Positions 1 to 10,298 of a stretch of 64,000 nt of DNA are shown piece by piece. The notes beneath the pieces were generated by a model, which was not told the DNA's origin, ran no database searches, and was given only the letters and a program-made list of their open reading frames with translations. The position numbers were made by a program, and so were the translations under genes. The DNA comes from Anaerocolumna sp. AGMB13025 (GTDB lineage Bacteria; Bacillota; Clostridia; Lachnospirales; Lachnospiraceae), in the NCBI RefSeq assembly GCF_029689925.1, contig NZ_CP121445.1, positions 535,001-599,000 of the forward strand. The letters are read 5' to 3'. Positions within the stretch are counted from its first letter, which is position 1. Each line of letters begins with the position of its first letter.

Positions 1-1958
<1,958 letters not shown>

Positions 1959-2087
1959 AGAATAGGTTGTTCTTTAGAATATCCTATAGGGTATTTGTTC
2001 ATGAATACCAAATTTCTCTGGAGTTGGAAGATTTGAATTGAATCGGAAAATTCTAAACTTGTTGAAGATATTATCAGATGTAGTTAT

Positions 2088-2159
2088 TCCTCGATAGCTC
2101 AATGGTAGAGCACACGGCTGTTAACCGTGGGGTTGTTGGTTCGAGCCCAACTCGGGGAG
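2088..2159 (+). tRNA. trnN: tRNA-Asn (GTT)
   Basis: A cloverleaf can be drawn: acceptor TCCTCGA pairs with TCGGGGA, the anticodon loop CTGTTAA gives GTT, and the T-arm contains GGTTCGAGCCC. CCA is not encoded. It is the first gene of the tRNA run behind the 23S rRNA. Confidence 0.97.
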
Positions 2160-2244
2160 CTGATACTCTAAGAAACATAAAGAGTATTAATAAGATAAAT
2201 AAGTGATTGACAAAGTACAAGTAATATGTTATAATTGATGTTAT

Positions 2245-2316
2245 GGCTCCATGGTCAAGCGGTTAAGACACCGCCCTTTCACGGCGGTAACAGGGGTTCA
2301 AATCCCCTTGGAGTCA
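2245..2316 (+). tRNA. trnE: tRNA-Glu (TTC), copy 1
   Basis: Acceptor GGCTCCA pairs with TGGAGTC, and anticodon TTC sits in CCTTTCACG. CCA is not encoded. The mature sequence is identical to the copy at 3010-3081. Confidence 0.97.
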
Positions 2317-2350
2317 TTTTTTATTATTCAGATTCGTCCGATTATAACTT

Positions 2351-2423
<73 letters not shown>

Positions 2424-2426
2424 TTT

Positions 2427-2500
2427 GGACCTTTAGCTCAGTTGGTTAGAGCAACCGGCTCATAACCGGTCGGTCCGGGGTTCAAGTCCCTGAAGGTCCA
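2427..2500 (+). tRNA. tRNA with anticodon CAT (elongator Met or lysidine-modified Ile2)
   Basis: Acceptor GGACCTT pairs with AAGGTCC and the anticodon is CAT. The G1-C72 pair argues against initiator tRNA-fMet. The GGACCTTTAGCTCAG start resembles Firmicute tRNA-Ile2, whose C34 is modified to lysidine, but I cannot separate this from elongator Met by eye. Confidence 0.93.
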
Positions 2501-2514
2501 TTAAAAATGTATAT

Positions 2515-2588
2515 GGCCTAGTGGCTCAGTTGGTTAGAGCGCCGCCCTGTCACGGCGGAGGTCGAGGGTTCGAGTCCCTTCTGGGTCG
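2515..2588 (+). tRNA. trnD: tRNA-Asp (GTC)
   Basis: Acceptor GGCCTAG pairs with CTGGGTC with two G-T wobbles. Anticodon GTC sits in CCTGTCACG. CCA is not encoded. Confidence 0.96.
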
Positions 2589-2627
2589 TTTCTTTATTTA
2601 TAAAGAAGCACAACTTAATTATCCCTT

Positions 2628-2700
2628 GGGATCTTAGCTCAGCTGGGAGAGCATCTGCCTTACAAGCAGAGGGTCATAGGTTCGAGCCCTATAGGTCCCA
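2628..2700 (+). tRNA. trnV: tRNA-Val (TAC)
   Basis: Acceptor GGGATCT pairs with AGGTCCC with one wobble. Anticodon TAC sits in CCTTACAAG. The T-arm contains GGTTCGAGCCC. Confidence 0.96.
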
Positions 2701-2738
2701 TTGAATCTTTGATTCAATATTGAACGAATTGTTCAAAT

Positions 2739-2824
2739 GCCGGCGTGGCGGAACTGGCAGACGCACAGGACTTAAAATCCTGCGGGACTAATCTCCCGTA
2801 CCGGTTCGATTCCGGTCGCCGGCA
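2739..2824 (+). tRNA. trnL: tRNA-Leu (TAA)
   Basis: This is a class II tRNA of 86 nt with a long variable arm. Acceptor GCCGGCG pairs perfectly with CGCCGGC and anticodon TAA sits in ACTTAAAAT. Confidence 0.97.
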
Positions 2825-2861
2825 TTATAAAAACAAGTAAGTCAATATAAATCAGTTGTAC

Positions 2862-2935
2862 GTGCGTTTAGCTCAGCTGGATAGAGCGTCTGGCTACGGA
2901 CCAGAAGGTCGGGGGTTCGAATCCTCTAACGCACA
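2862..2935 (+). tRNA. trnR: tRNA-Arg (ACG)
   Basis: Acceptor GTGCGTT pairs with AACGCAC, and anticodon ACG (read as inosine-CG after modification) sits in GCTACGGAC. A terminator follows within 20 bases. Confidence 0.97.
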
Positions 2936-2953
2936 TTGTATGAAAAAGATTAA

Positions 2954-2986
2954 GACTTAAATACACTTGTATTTAAGCCTTTTTTG
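2954..2986 (+). terminator. Rho-independent terminator after the tRNA run
   Basis: The stem CTTAAATAC (2956-2964) pairs with GTATTTAAG (2969-2977) around a 4-nt loop and is followed by CCTTTTTT. It ends the rRNA/tRNA transcript just before a second, identical tRNA-Glu. Confidence 0.85.
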
Positions 2987-3009
2987 ATGGAATATCAAGA
3001 TTCTTATTA

Positions 3010-3081
3010 GGCTCCATGGTCAAGCGGTTAAGACACCGCCCTTTCACGGCGGTAACAGGGGTTCAAATCCCCTTGGAGTCA
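3010..3081 (+). tRNA. trnE: tRNA-Glu (TTC), copy 2
   Basis: It is identical over its 72 nt to the tRNA-Glu at 2245. It lies after the first terminator and has its own terminator downstream, so it is transcribed by readthrough or from a promoter in the short gap. Confidence 0.96.
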
Positions 3082-3136
3082 TCTTAAGTTATTTACCTTG
3101 ATTGGTAATGAATGGATTAGATAATAATATAAGCTA

Positions 3137-3174
3137 AGACTTGAATATCATTGATGTTTAGGTCTTTTTTTTAT
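3137..3174 (+). terminator. Rho-independent terminator after tRNA-Glu copy 2
   Basis: GACTTGAATATC pairs with GATGTTTAGGTC using three G-T wobbles around a short loop. TTTTTTTT follows. Confidence 0.8.
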
Positions 3175-3884
3175 GTTTGAAAAAGTTAAAGGTAAAATTC
3201 TTTTTGTACATAGTACTGGGGTAAAGCTTTCAGCTAATTAAGTGCTAATACTAAGTGCAGGCTTATATATGCATAGTAAGTAAGGTAGCCATAAATTATA
3301 TAATTGCAAAATAACAACATATTTGTAAGAGTACTTAGATATTAATATGTCAAATAGGGATATATAATTCAGATTAAGATATGGAAAAAATATGGTAGCA
3401 CGTTATGATATAAACTATAGGATGCAAATTTCAGGCTTAATATTTATTAACATGGTTAGTTAATTATAGCTAATTAGTTAATTATATCTAGCTAGTTAAT
3501 TATATCTAGTTAGTTAATTAAATCTGGTTAGTTAATTGTATCTGGTTAGCTAATTATATCTAGTTACTAATTATATCTGGGTGGCTAAATAAATCTAGTT
3601 AGTTAATTATCTGGTTAGTTAATTATCTGGTTAGCTAAATTATCTAGTTAGCTAATTATAGACTTAGTAAATTATATTTAGTTAATTACAGGTTTAGCTA
3701 ATTACATGCTAAGTTATTTACTAACTTAGTAAAGTACTTGGCTGGAGTTCGCTGGAGAATTTGTATCGTTATGAATAGAAACAGAGAGGGGGAAACAGTA
3801 GTACTGATTGAGGCAGGACAAAAATGGGGTAACATTGTTTTAGTACAATAAGTTAAAACTATATAAAATGGAGAGGTAATTACA
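3175..3884. other. AT-rich non-coding gap before the secreted glycosidase
   Basis: No convincing gene is seen in these roughly 700 bases. The first part is plain AT-rich sequence, and the middle holds the tandem repeat described at 3454-3735. The last 25 bases carry the GGAGAGG ribosome binding site of the next gene. A promoter must lie here, but the repeat makes any TATAAT-like match unreliable. Confidence 0.6.
3454..3735. repeat. Degenerate 18-bp tandem repeat, about 11-12 units
   Basis: Units resemble GTTAATTATATCTAGTTA and vary mainly at the TATCTRG positions. Some units are shortened to 16 or 17 bp. The array has no coding potential and sits 150-430 bp upstream of the secreted glycosidase. 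Replication slippage is the likely origin. Confidence 0.85.
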
Positions 3885-6800
3885 ATGGGTAATAAAAGTT
3901 TGTTTCAAAGAAGGAAATGGTATGTCTATGTTTTTACAGCAGTATTGGTATTTTGTAGTTCAGGATATTTAGTTTATGCAAGTACTGCTTCAAGTGCCAT
4001 ACCATACAATAAACTAAGTGCCACACCATACAATAAACTAAGTGCCACACCAAACGATACACCAAGTGACATACCAAGCAATACACCAAGCAATACACAA
4101 AGCAATACACCAGCCAATAACTTAAACAATATACCAGAAAATACGACACCGAAAGAAGCAGATAAGGCAGAGACGGCTGCCAAGGATTCTTATACTTATG
4201 ATAGTATTTGTACCTTATACGCAGAAAATGCTGTCTTACAATACGGAGCGGCAGCATTTGCAGTGGATGATAAATCATCAGGTAAAAGAATCACAGTGGT
4301 TGGTGTTGGTACGGATAATGTACCGGATCGGGAAAATGGAACAGCCGTGTTTACTGATATTAATGTAGATGAAGCCGGACTTTACTGGATGGACATTTAT
4401 TATATGGCAGATAATGACGACCGATACTTTGATTTAAGTATTAATGGTATAAATCAAGTGGTCCATTGTCCGGCCAGCGGCCCCTGGTATACGCTGGGAA
4501 CCTATCGGATTCCAGTACAGTTACAGGCTGGCAGCAATGAACTTGCTTTTAGTTGTAAAGGCTGGTATGCCCCTAATCTTTATAAAATTCAAATATGGAG
4601 TAATAAAATAAATATCGAGGCAGAAGAGGCAGAGCTTACCTCGGGTGCCGCTGCCTATGAGGTGACCGATACTAGCGGGAAGAAGATTACTATAATCAGC
4701 GTTGGTACGGATGCACAACCGGACCGGGAAAACGGAACTGCGAAGTTTTCAGATATAGAAGTTTCTGAGTCTGGAACTTACGAGCTAACGCTTTATTTTC
4801 TCGCGGATAACGACCAGCGTTACTTTGATATGTATGTAAATGGTGAATACCAAAAGGTAAATTGTCCGGCCAGCGGGCAATGGTATACTGTGGGTACCCA
4901 CACGATAGACGTTACCTTACAAAAAGGCAGCAATGAACTTATCTTTAATTGCAGTTCCTGGTATGCACCTAATCTTGATAAAATAGTACTGACTAAAAGT
5001 AAAAAGGAAGAAAACAGCCTGAATTTAAAGCGAATTAAGTTGGAGGCCGAAGAGGCAGTTTTATCAGGAGGTGCATATGCAGATAATAATTCGCAGTTAT
5101 GTTCCGGTTCCGGTAAAGTAAATAATCTTGGAGGAACCGGTTCGGCAACCTTTGAGAACATTACAGTACCTGAGGGTGGAAATTATGCTCTGGTTATTGA
5201 TTATTGTACGGCAGTAGACAGGACATTTGAGATTAGTATTAATCAGAACCCCAGATATGTATCCTTTACCAGTTCGGGTAATTGGGATGAACCAAACAGC
5301 CAAGTAATAGTAGTAGAACTTCAGGCAGGGACGAATACAATATCCTTTGCTAACAGCAGAGGGAGTGCACCAAATTTGGATAAGATTGAACTATATCCTT
5401 GCGAGTATTTTAACGGCAGGAATTTAGAGCTGATTTATGATACGGTTAATGGTGTATATTCTGTAAATAATCAGGATAGATGTATTATTCAGGACGCTTA
5501 TGCTCAGGTTAAAGTGAATGAGGTTGATTATAATACCAATAACTATTCCTTAAGAGACATAGAGTCGGAAGAAATAAGCAATAATTTTGGATCTGGTATC
5601 CGAGTTACAGTTACGAGTACGGAAAGTACACTTCCAAGTATGGTACAGGAATTTGAACTGTTTCAGGATCAGGAATATCTATTGACAAAAGTATCGGTAC
5701 TTGAAACCAATAATAGTGGAATAGCAACCAATTTTATCTCCCCCCTTACAACTTCCGGTATGGGAAGTGTGGAAAACCGTATTGACGGTTCGGATTATTT
5801 TTTAGAGGTACCTTTTGATAATGATGGATGGATTACCTATGATACCAAAGGAATTAATTCATCAGGAGAAAGCCATGAAGTAACGGCGCTTTTTGATAAG
5901 GTAAGCGGTGCTGGACTTGTTATTGGTTCAATCACTCATGATACCTGGAAAACAGGAATCCGCTTTAAAGGATCAGGAAACCAGATAAATAAACTAGAGG
6001 TTTTTGGAGGGGCAAATACCAGATTAACAAGGGATAAATCCCCTCACGGAACGGTCTCCGGCAGTCGAGTTGAATCGCCGCTTATTTTTGTGGGAGCCTA
6101 TAATAAGTGGCAGACTGGTCTTGATGATTACGGCATAGCCAACACCAGGATTATTCCAATGAAAGAAGCCTATACAGATAAAGTCCCTTTTGGCTGGAAT
6201 AGCTGGGGAGCGGTACAAACAGATATTAACCTTGATACAGCCAAAGGTATCTCAGATTATGTTAAGGAGAATTTACAAAGCGCCTGGACTCAGTCACCAG
6301 AAGATGTAGTATATATAAACCTGGATTCTTACTGGGATAATATGACGGACAGTGAGTTAAAAGAGTTTGTAGAGCACTGCAAAGCGAATGGGCAGAAAGC
6401 AGGTATCTATTGGACTCCTTTCGTTGCATGGCACAGCCCTGAGAATTTAGAGACTAGTTATGTAGAAAATACTAATAATGAATATACGATTGCAGATATT
6501 GTGCTTCGAAAAGAAAATGGTGAAATGTACGGCAATGATTTGGCAGGTGCTTTTCCTATTGATGTTACTCACCCGGGAAGTAAACTTAGAATGGATTATT
6601 TTATCGACCGATTTAAAGAAGCGGGCTTTTCCTATATTAAACTGGACTTTTTGACTCACGGAGCATTAGAAGGCAAGCACTATGACCATTCGGTACAGAC
6701 CGGAATGCAGGCCTATAACCAGGCAATGCAGTATATAAAAGACAGAATTGATGGAACCATGTTCATTAATATGTCCATTGCTCCTACCTTCCCCTACCAG

Positions 6801-7391
6801 TATGCAGACGGTAAAAGAATTGCCTGTGATGCTTATTATAGCATTGCTAATACCGAATATACACTAAACAGTTTAACCTACGGTTTCTGGCAGAAGCAGC
6901 TGTACCGTTATCCTGACCCTGATAATATTGTAGTTTGGGGGAAAGACGGAAAAGCAGGAATAGAAGAAGCAAGAAGCCGGGTGATTTCCGGTGTTCTCTT
7001 AGGAACCAGCTTTCTTGCGGGAGATAATTTTATTAATCCGGTAGGAAATAGGATTGAGGCTGATAGCCGTTTTAAAACACTTTTAACGAATGAGGATTTA
7101 ATCAGAACAGCCAAGATTGGCAAAATATTCAGACCACTCAGTGTTAATCCGACTAATAAAGCAGCCAATATATTTGTTATGGAGGATGAAGGAAATACCT
7201 ACCTGGCGGTATTAAATTACAGCTCGATAGAAACTACATTTACACTTAGTCTGTCCGATTATATGAAACCAGGCAAAAATTATCAGATAAAAGGGGCATG
7301 GAGCGGGATAACAAATGAGGTAAATGGGAATAGTTTTAACTTGATATTGAAGGGAAAGGACTCTGAATTGTTTATCTTGAGTGAAAGGTAA
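3885..7391 (+). CDS. Secreted multi-CBM glycoside hydrolase, clan GH-D (alpha-galactosidase-like)
   Basis: The 1168-aa protein has a hydrophobic signal or anchor near residues 13-33, then a repetitive Pro/Asn/Thr/Ser-rich linker (about 40-95). Three beta-sandwich carbohydrate-binding modules follow (about 105-235, 243-372, 385-505). The first two are close internal duplicates sharing PDRENGTA and a CPASGxWYT motif; all three resemble CBM6/CBM35. The C-terminal half has a beta-sandwich and a TIM-barrel region with PFGWNSWG, INLDSYWD, YIKLDFLTHG (likely nucleophile Asp near 918) and ACDAYY (candidate acid/base near 980), as in GH27/GH36-like enzymes. It should act outside the cell on an alpha-galactoside or related glycan; the substrate is not known. 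A paralogous catalytic core without CBMs is encoded at 8000-10009. Confidence 0.85.
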   Translation: MGNKSLFQRRKWYVYVFTAVLVFCSSGYLVYASTASSAIPYNKLSATPYNKLSATPNDTPSDIPSNTPSNTQSNTPANNLNNIPENTTPKEADKAETAAKDSYTYDSICTLYAENAVLQYGAAAFAVDDKSSGKRITVVGVGTDNVPDRENGTAVFTDINVDEAGLYWMDIYYMADNDDRYFDLSINGINQVVHCPASGPWYTLGTYRIPVQLQAGSNELAFSCKGWYAPNLYKIQIWSNKINIEAEEAELTSGAAAYEVTDTSGKKITIISVGTDAQPDRENGTAKFSDIEVSESGTYELTLYFLADNDQRYFDMYVNGEYQKVNCPASGQWYTVGTHTIDVTLQKGSNELIFNCSSWYAPNLDKIVLTKSKKEENSLNLKRIKLEAEEAVLSGGAYADNNSQLCSGSGKVNNLGGTGSATFENITVPEGGNYALVIDYCTAVDRTFEISINQNPRYVSFTSSGNWDEPNSQVIVVELQAGTNTISFANSRGSAPNLDKIELYPCEYFNGRNLELIYDTVNGVYSVNNQDRCIIQDAYAQVKVNEVDYNTNNYSLRDIESEEISNNFGSGIRVTVTSTESTLPSMVQEFELFQDQEYLLTKVSVLETNNSGIATNFISPLTTSGMGSVENRIDGSDYFLEVPFDNDGWITYDTKGINSSGESHEVTALFDKVSGAGLVIGSITHDTWKTGIRFKGSGNQINKLEVFGGANTRLTRDKSPHGTVSGSRVESPLIFVGAYNKWQTGLDDYGIANTRIIPMKEAYTDKVPFGWNSWGAVQTDINLDTAKGISDYVKENLQSAWTQSPEDVVYINLDSYWDNMTDSELKEFVEHCKANGQKAGIYWTPFVAWHSPENLETSYVENTNNEYTIADIVLRKENGEMYGNDLAGAFPIDVTHPGSKLRMDYFIDRFKEAGFSYIKLDFLTHGALEGKHYDHSVQTGMQAYNQAMQYIKDRIDGTMFINMSIAPTFPYQYADGKRIACDAYYSIANTEYTLNSLTYGFWQKQLYRYPDPDNIVVWGKDGKAGIEEARSRVISGVLLGTSFLAGDNFINPVGNRIEADSRFKTLLTNEDLIRTAKIGKIFRPLSVNPTNKAANIFVMEDEGNTYLAVLNYSSIETTFTLSLSDYMKPGKNYQIKGAWSGITNEVNGNSFNLILKGKDSELFILSER

Positions 7392-7444
7392 AATTGATGG
7401 AGATGACAGAAATCAACGGGTGATAAAAAGAAAGAGTAAATTGA

Positions 7445-7617
7445 AAACCGAATTAAGCAATAAACCGAATTAAGCAATAAACCGAATTAAGCAATGAATT
7501 GAATTGAGTAATAAACCGAATTAAGCAATGAATTGAATTGAGTAATAAACCGAATTAAGCAATAAACCGAATTAAGTAATAAATTGAATTAAGTAATAAA
7601 CCGAATTGAGTAAAGTA
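7445..7617. repeat. 17-bp tandem repeat, ten units of two alternating types
   Basis: Units are AAACCGAATTAAGCAAT and the variant GAATTGAATTGAGTAAT, in register for ten copies. The last copy has extra bases. The array starts about 50 bp after the stop codon of the secreted glycosidase and ends just before a long inverted repeat. It is not coding. Confidence 0.92.
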
Positions 7618-7629
7618 ATAATTAAGAAT

Positions 7630-7969
7630 TCAAACTTCGCAGTTATTTTTGTCTTGGTATACTTGATAAAATCAGCAAGATAGGTGATTAAGAAAGCATT
7701 GATTATGCTATGTTTCATAAGCTTAGGATTCTGAGCCTGGAATTCACTAATGATTTTTTCAGGTGGTAAAGCAAGACCCAAAAAGCACAAACTCCTCGCT
7801 ATGCTCGTCAAACAGTGTGCATTTTGAGCCTAAACCACCTGAAAAAGTCATAAGTGAATGATCAGACTCAGAATAAAGCGCTTATGAAACATAGCATAAT
7901 CATGCTTTCAATTTAGCTTTAGGGCTGATTTTATCAAGTGTTTTTATGTTTATTAACTGTGAAGTTTGA
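7630..7969. repeat. Long fold-back (inverted-repeat) element, copy 1
   Basis: Outer arms TCAAACTTCGCAGTTA and TAACTGTGAAGTTTGA enclose ACTTGATAAAATCAGC (7661) and its perfect complement ending at 7939. Next comes a perfect 21-bp stem (7702-7722 with 7880-7900), a stem around TTTTTCAGGTGGT, and an apical hairpin (GCACA/TGTGC) with a 26-nt loop at 7790-7815. The whole could form one hairpin of about 340 nt. A relative lies at 59179-59460 with the same ends and nearly the same loop. No transposase is present. It lies between two convergent genes, so it may also terminate transcription. It may be a MITE-like element or a structured RNA. Confidence 0.85.
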
Positions 7970-7999
7970 GACAGGCTCAGCTTTTTCAAGAAAGATCTA

Positions 8000-10009
8000 T
8001 TACTTATGGCAGACCAGTATAAGGGACTGGGCGGGTTCCAGCTTTACCGTGAATTCATTGCCGCTGTAGCTATGGGAACCATCCAGGGAATTAAAAACCG
8101 GATTCTTTGGTAAATTACCTAACCGGGAAGCAGAGATGGGTATAGACTGTTCCTCCCTGGTATAATTAAATACTGCCAGATAAAATCGGTTTCCGTCATC
8201 CCGAACAAACATACGGCTGGCCCGGTCTGCAGTGGCAGTTTCTACCGGTATAAAGGTGGTTCCGGTTTTAGCAATCTCTAAAAGCTTTGGATTTAATAAT
8301 TTTTCTGTGCGTAAAGCAGCCTCCGGGTTACGGTAATCATCGCTTAAGAGCAGTACGGTACCGGCAATAACGGAAGCATTTAACCTTGACTGTGCTTCAT
8401 AATAATCGGAAACAGGACGGTCCACACTTTTATAAAGACAAGTATGGTCAGGGTCATTGTAGGCGTAAATACGGTTATTCTGCCAAAAACCGTAAGTCAG
8501 AGAGTTAAGCATATATTCCGTATCTTCGATCTGGCCAAATACATCGCAGGATATACGGCGGGCATGGGCAAACTGATAAGGGAAAATCGGTGCAATGGAA
8601 AAATCAATAAAGAATGGTCTTCCAATATCTTCAGGTTTTAAAAAACTGCACATATGTTCAAGACCATAGCAATAGGCCTGAATACCGGTAGTTATATCTC
8701 TTACGTAATGTACGGATTCACAAGCACCATGGGACATAAAATCTACTTTTAAATAATCAAAACCCATTTCCACGCAGTAATGCATCATGGCTTTTACACG
8801 CATTAAATTACCTGGATGGGTGGGATCGATGGGATATCCACCTGCAATGGGAGGCAATATATTACCGGAGGAATCCCTGGCTACGATATCGCGGTATGTA
8901 AACTTTTCATCGGTATTTTCTACATATCGGTCGAAATTATCAGACCAGCAGACAAAGGGAGTATAATAAATTCCGGCTTTCTGACCACGGCTATGGGCAA
9001 GTGAAATGGCAGCTTTCATCTCTTCTTTGCTTAGGTTAGTCCAAAAGGAATCAAAATTAATATAGACTGTATTATCATTGATAAAACCCCGGTCTTTTAG
9101 TCCGTCCAAAGTTTCACTGGCTTTTCGAAATACCTCATAATTAATCCCAGTGGTGACGCAGGCCCAACTGTTCCAGCCAAAGGGTACGCCCAGATTCCAG
9201 GTAAGTTTCGGGCAGAAAACCGCGTTGGCATCACCATATTCCATAAGCCCTTGACGGAAATCCTCGTAATACCCAGTAAAGATAAGGGGTGAACGGACAA
9301 TCTTACCTCTCACCGGTCCATGAGGCATTGCCTCATCTCTGGTGTCTGGAGTTGCCACACCACCAAAAACCGTAAAATTACTAAGTGTACCGAAACCTCC
9401 ATGAGTACTAATTCCGGTTTTCCAAAGGTCATGGGAGATGGAACCAATTACATAGCCGTTGCGGGATTCATCATCATATACTGCACTTAATTCATAACTA
9501 TGACCGCATTCCTGGAGCTCCTGGGCTTTATAGCGAATCCACTTATCATTGTCATAGGGGACATAAAGCAGTCTGGGGCGTTTTGCAGCCTTTAAAGGGA
9601 AAACCTGACCGCTTAAAACCATGGGAGCCATATAATCGCTTTGGATGTAATCCTGGGATACCAACTCACATTGTACCAGCATAAAAGCTTTATCCGGAAT
9701 CATTCGAAAGGTCTGCCGTACCTTAAGTTCACCCCAGGACCGTTCCACCGCTGCGAATATCCCCCCTCCAAAACCATCCTTTCTTTCTTCCAGATAAATC
9801 GTGGCTGTGGAATTGGAAAAGTCTTTATGGGTATAAATCTTACCTCGATATCGGACTGAAAAACCTGCATCACCGGTTGTAGAATCCAGAGCATCAAAAC
9901 ACATGCGGTAAATGCATTTCTTAATATCATAGGTAAATTGAATTTTACCAGAGTCAAGGTATAGATATTCTTCCGTCTGACTAATGGTACAGTTACCAAC
10001 TTGGTTCAT
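8000..10009 (-). CDS. Intracellular clan GH-D glycoside hydrolase (alpha-galactosidase-like)
   Basis: The 669-aa protein has no signal peptide and no CBM. It aligns along its length with the catalytic half of the secreted enzyme at 3885: VPFGWNSWAC, INFDSFWTN, KAGIYYTPFV, YLKVDFMSHGA (candidate nucleophile Asp) and RISCDVFG (candidate acid/base). It probably hydrolyses oligosaccharides brought in by the divergent ABC transporter at 10299-14174. An in-frame GTG at 10018 is possible, but AGGTG lies at good distance before the ATG at 10009, which I chose. The substrate is unknown; alpha-galactosidase or alpha-N-acetylgalactosaminidase are both possible. Confidence 0.83.
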   Translation of the reverse strand: MNQVGNCTISQTEEYLYLDSGKIQFTYDIKKCIYRMCFDALDSTTGDAGFSVRYRGKIYTHKDFSNSTATIYLEERKDGFGGGIFAAVERSWGELKVRQTFRMIPDKAFMLVQCELVSQDYIQSDYMAPMVLSGQVFPLKAAKRPRLLYVPYDNDKWIRYKAQELQECGHSYELSAVYDDESRNGYVIGSISHDLWKTGISTHGGFGTLSNFTVFGGVATPDTRDEAMPHGPVRGKIVRSPLIFTGYYEDFRQGLMEYGDANAVFCPKLTWNLGVPFGWNSWACVTTGINYEVFRKASETLDGLKDRGFINDNTVYINFDSFWTNLSKEEMKAAISLAHSRGQKAGIYYTPFVCWSDNFDRYVENTDEKFTYRDIVARDSSGNILPPIAGGYPIDPTHPGNLMRVKAMMHYCVEMGFDYLKVDFMSHGACESVHYVRDITTGIQAYCYGLEHMCSFLKPEDIGRPFFIDFSIAPIFPYQFAHARRISCDVFGQIEDTEYMLNSLTYGFWQNNRIYAYNDPDHTCLYKSVDRPVSDYYEAQSRLNASVIAGTVLLLSDDYRNPEAALRTEKLLNPKLLEIAKTGTTFIPVETATADRASRMFVRDDGNRFYLAVFNYTREEQSIPISASRLGNLPKNPVFNSLDGSHSYSGNEFTVKLEPAQSLILVCHK

Positions 10010-10043
10010 GTAGTTCACCTCTTCTTTTATTCATAGTGAGTAT

Positions 10044-10072
10044 AAAATATTCCTTTCATTTTTGGATGTCAA
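10044..10072 (-). promoter_or_regulatory. Sigma-A type promoter for the intracellular glycosidase
   Basis: On the minus strand TTGACA (10072-10067) is followed after 17 bp by TATTTT (10049-10044), about 35 bases before the start codon. The -10 box is a weak match. Confidence 0.55.
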
Positions 10073-10211
10073 TATTACTATAAGAAACATGTAAAAATGA
10101 AATAAAAATGTGGGTTAACGACATGAAAAAACATTGTAAGGATTTAATGATTGTTGAAATGCTATATAATACACGGAAATTATTATATTTTATCGTGAAA
10201 TATGATGTTAT

Positions 10212-10277
10212 AATCGATATTGCAAAGCAGAAAGGTTAATACAAAATCGATATTGCAAAGCAGAAAGGTTAATACAA
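10212..10277. repeat. Perfect 33-bp tandem duplication in the leader of the sugar ABC operon
   Basis: Two head-to-tail 33-bp units start AATCGATATTGCAAAGCAGA at 10212 and 10245. The first unit overlaps a TATAAT (10209-10214). Each unit contains AGAAAGG, a Shine-Dalgarno-like string. The start codon of the first permease is 21 bp further on, with its own GGAGGA. Confidence 0.95.
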
Positions 10278-10298
10278 ATTAACAATGGAGGAAACAGT

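Noticed and set aside
7445-7617. CRISPR array
   Set aside because: The repeats are directly head-to-tail with no spacers and no cas genes are near.
7572-7811. 79-codon minus-strand frame
   Set aside because: It runs through the 17-bp repeats and one arm of the fold-back element, without a ribosome site.
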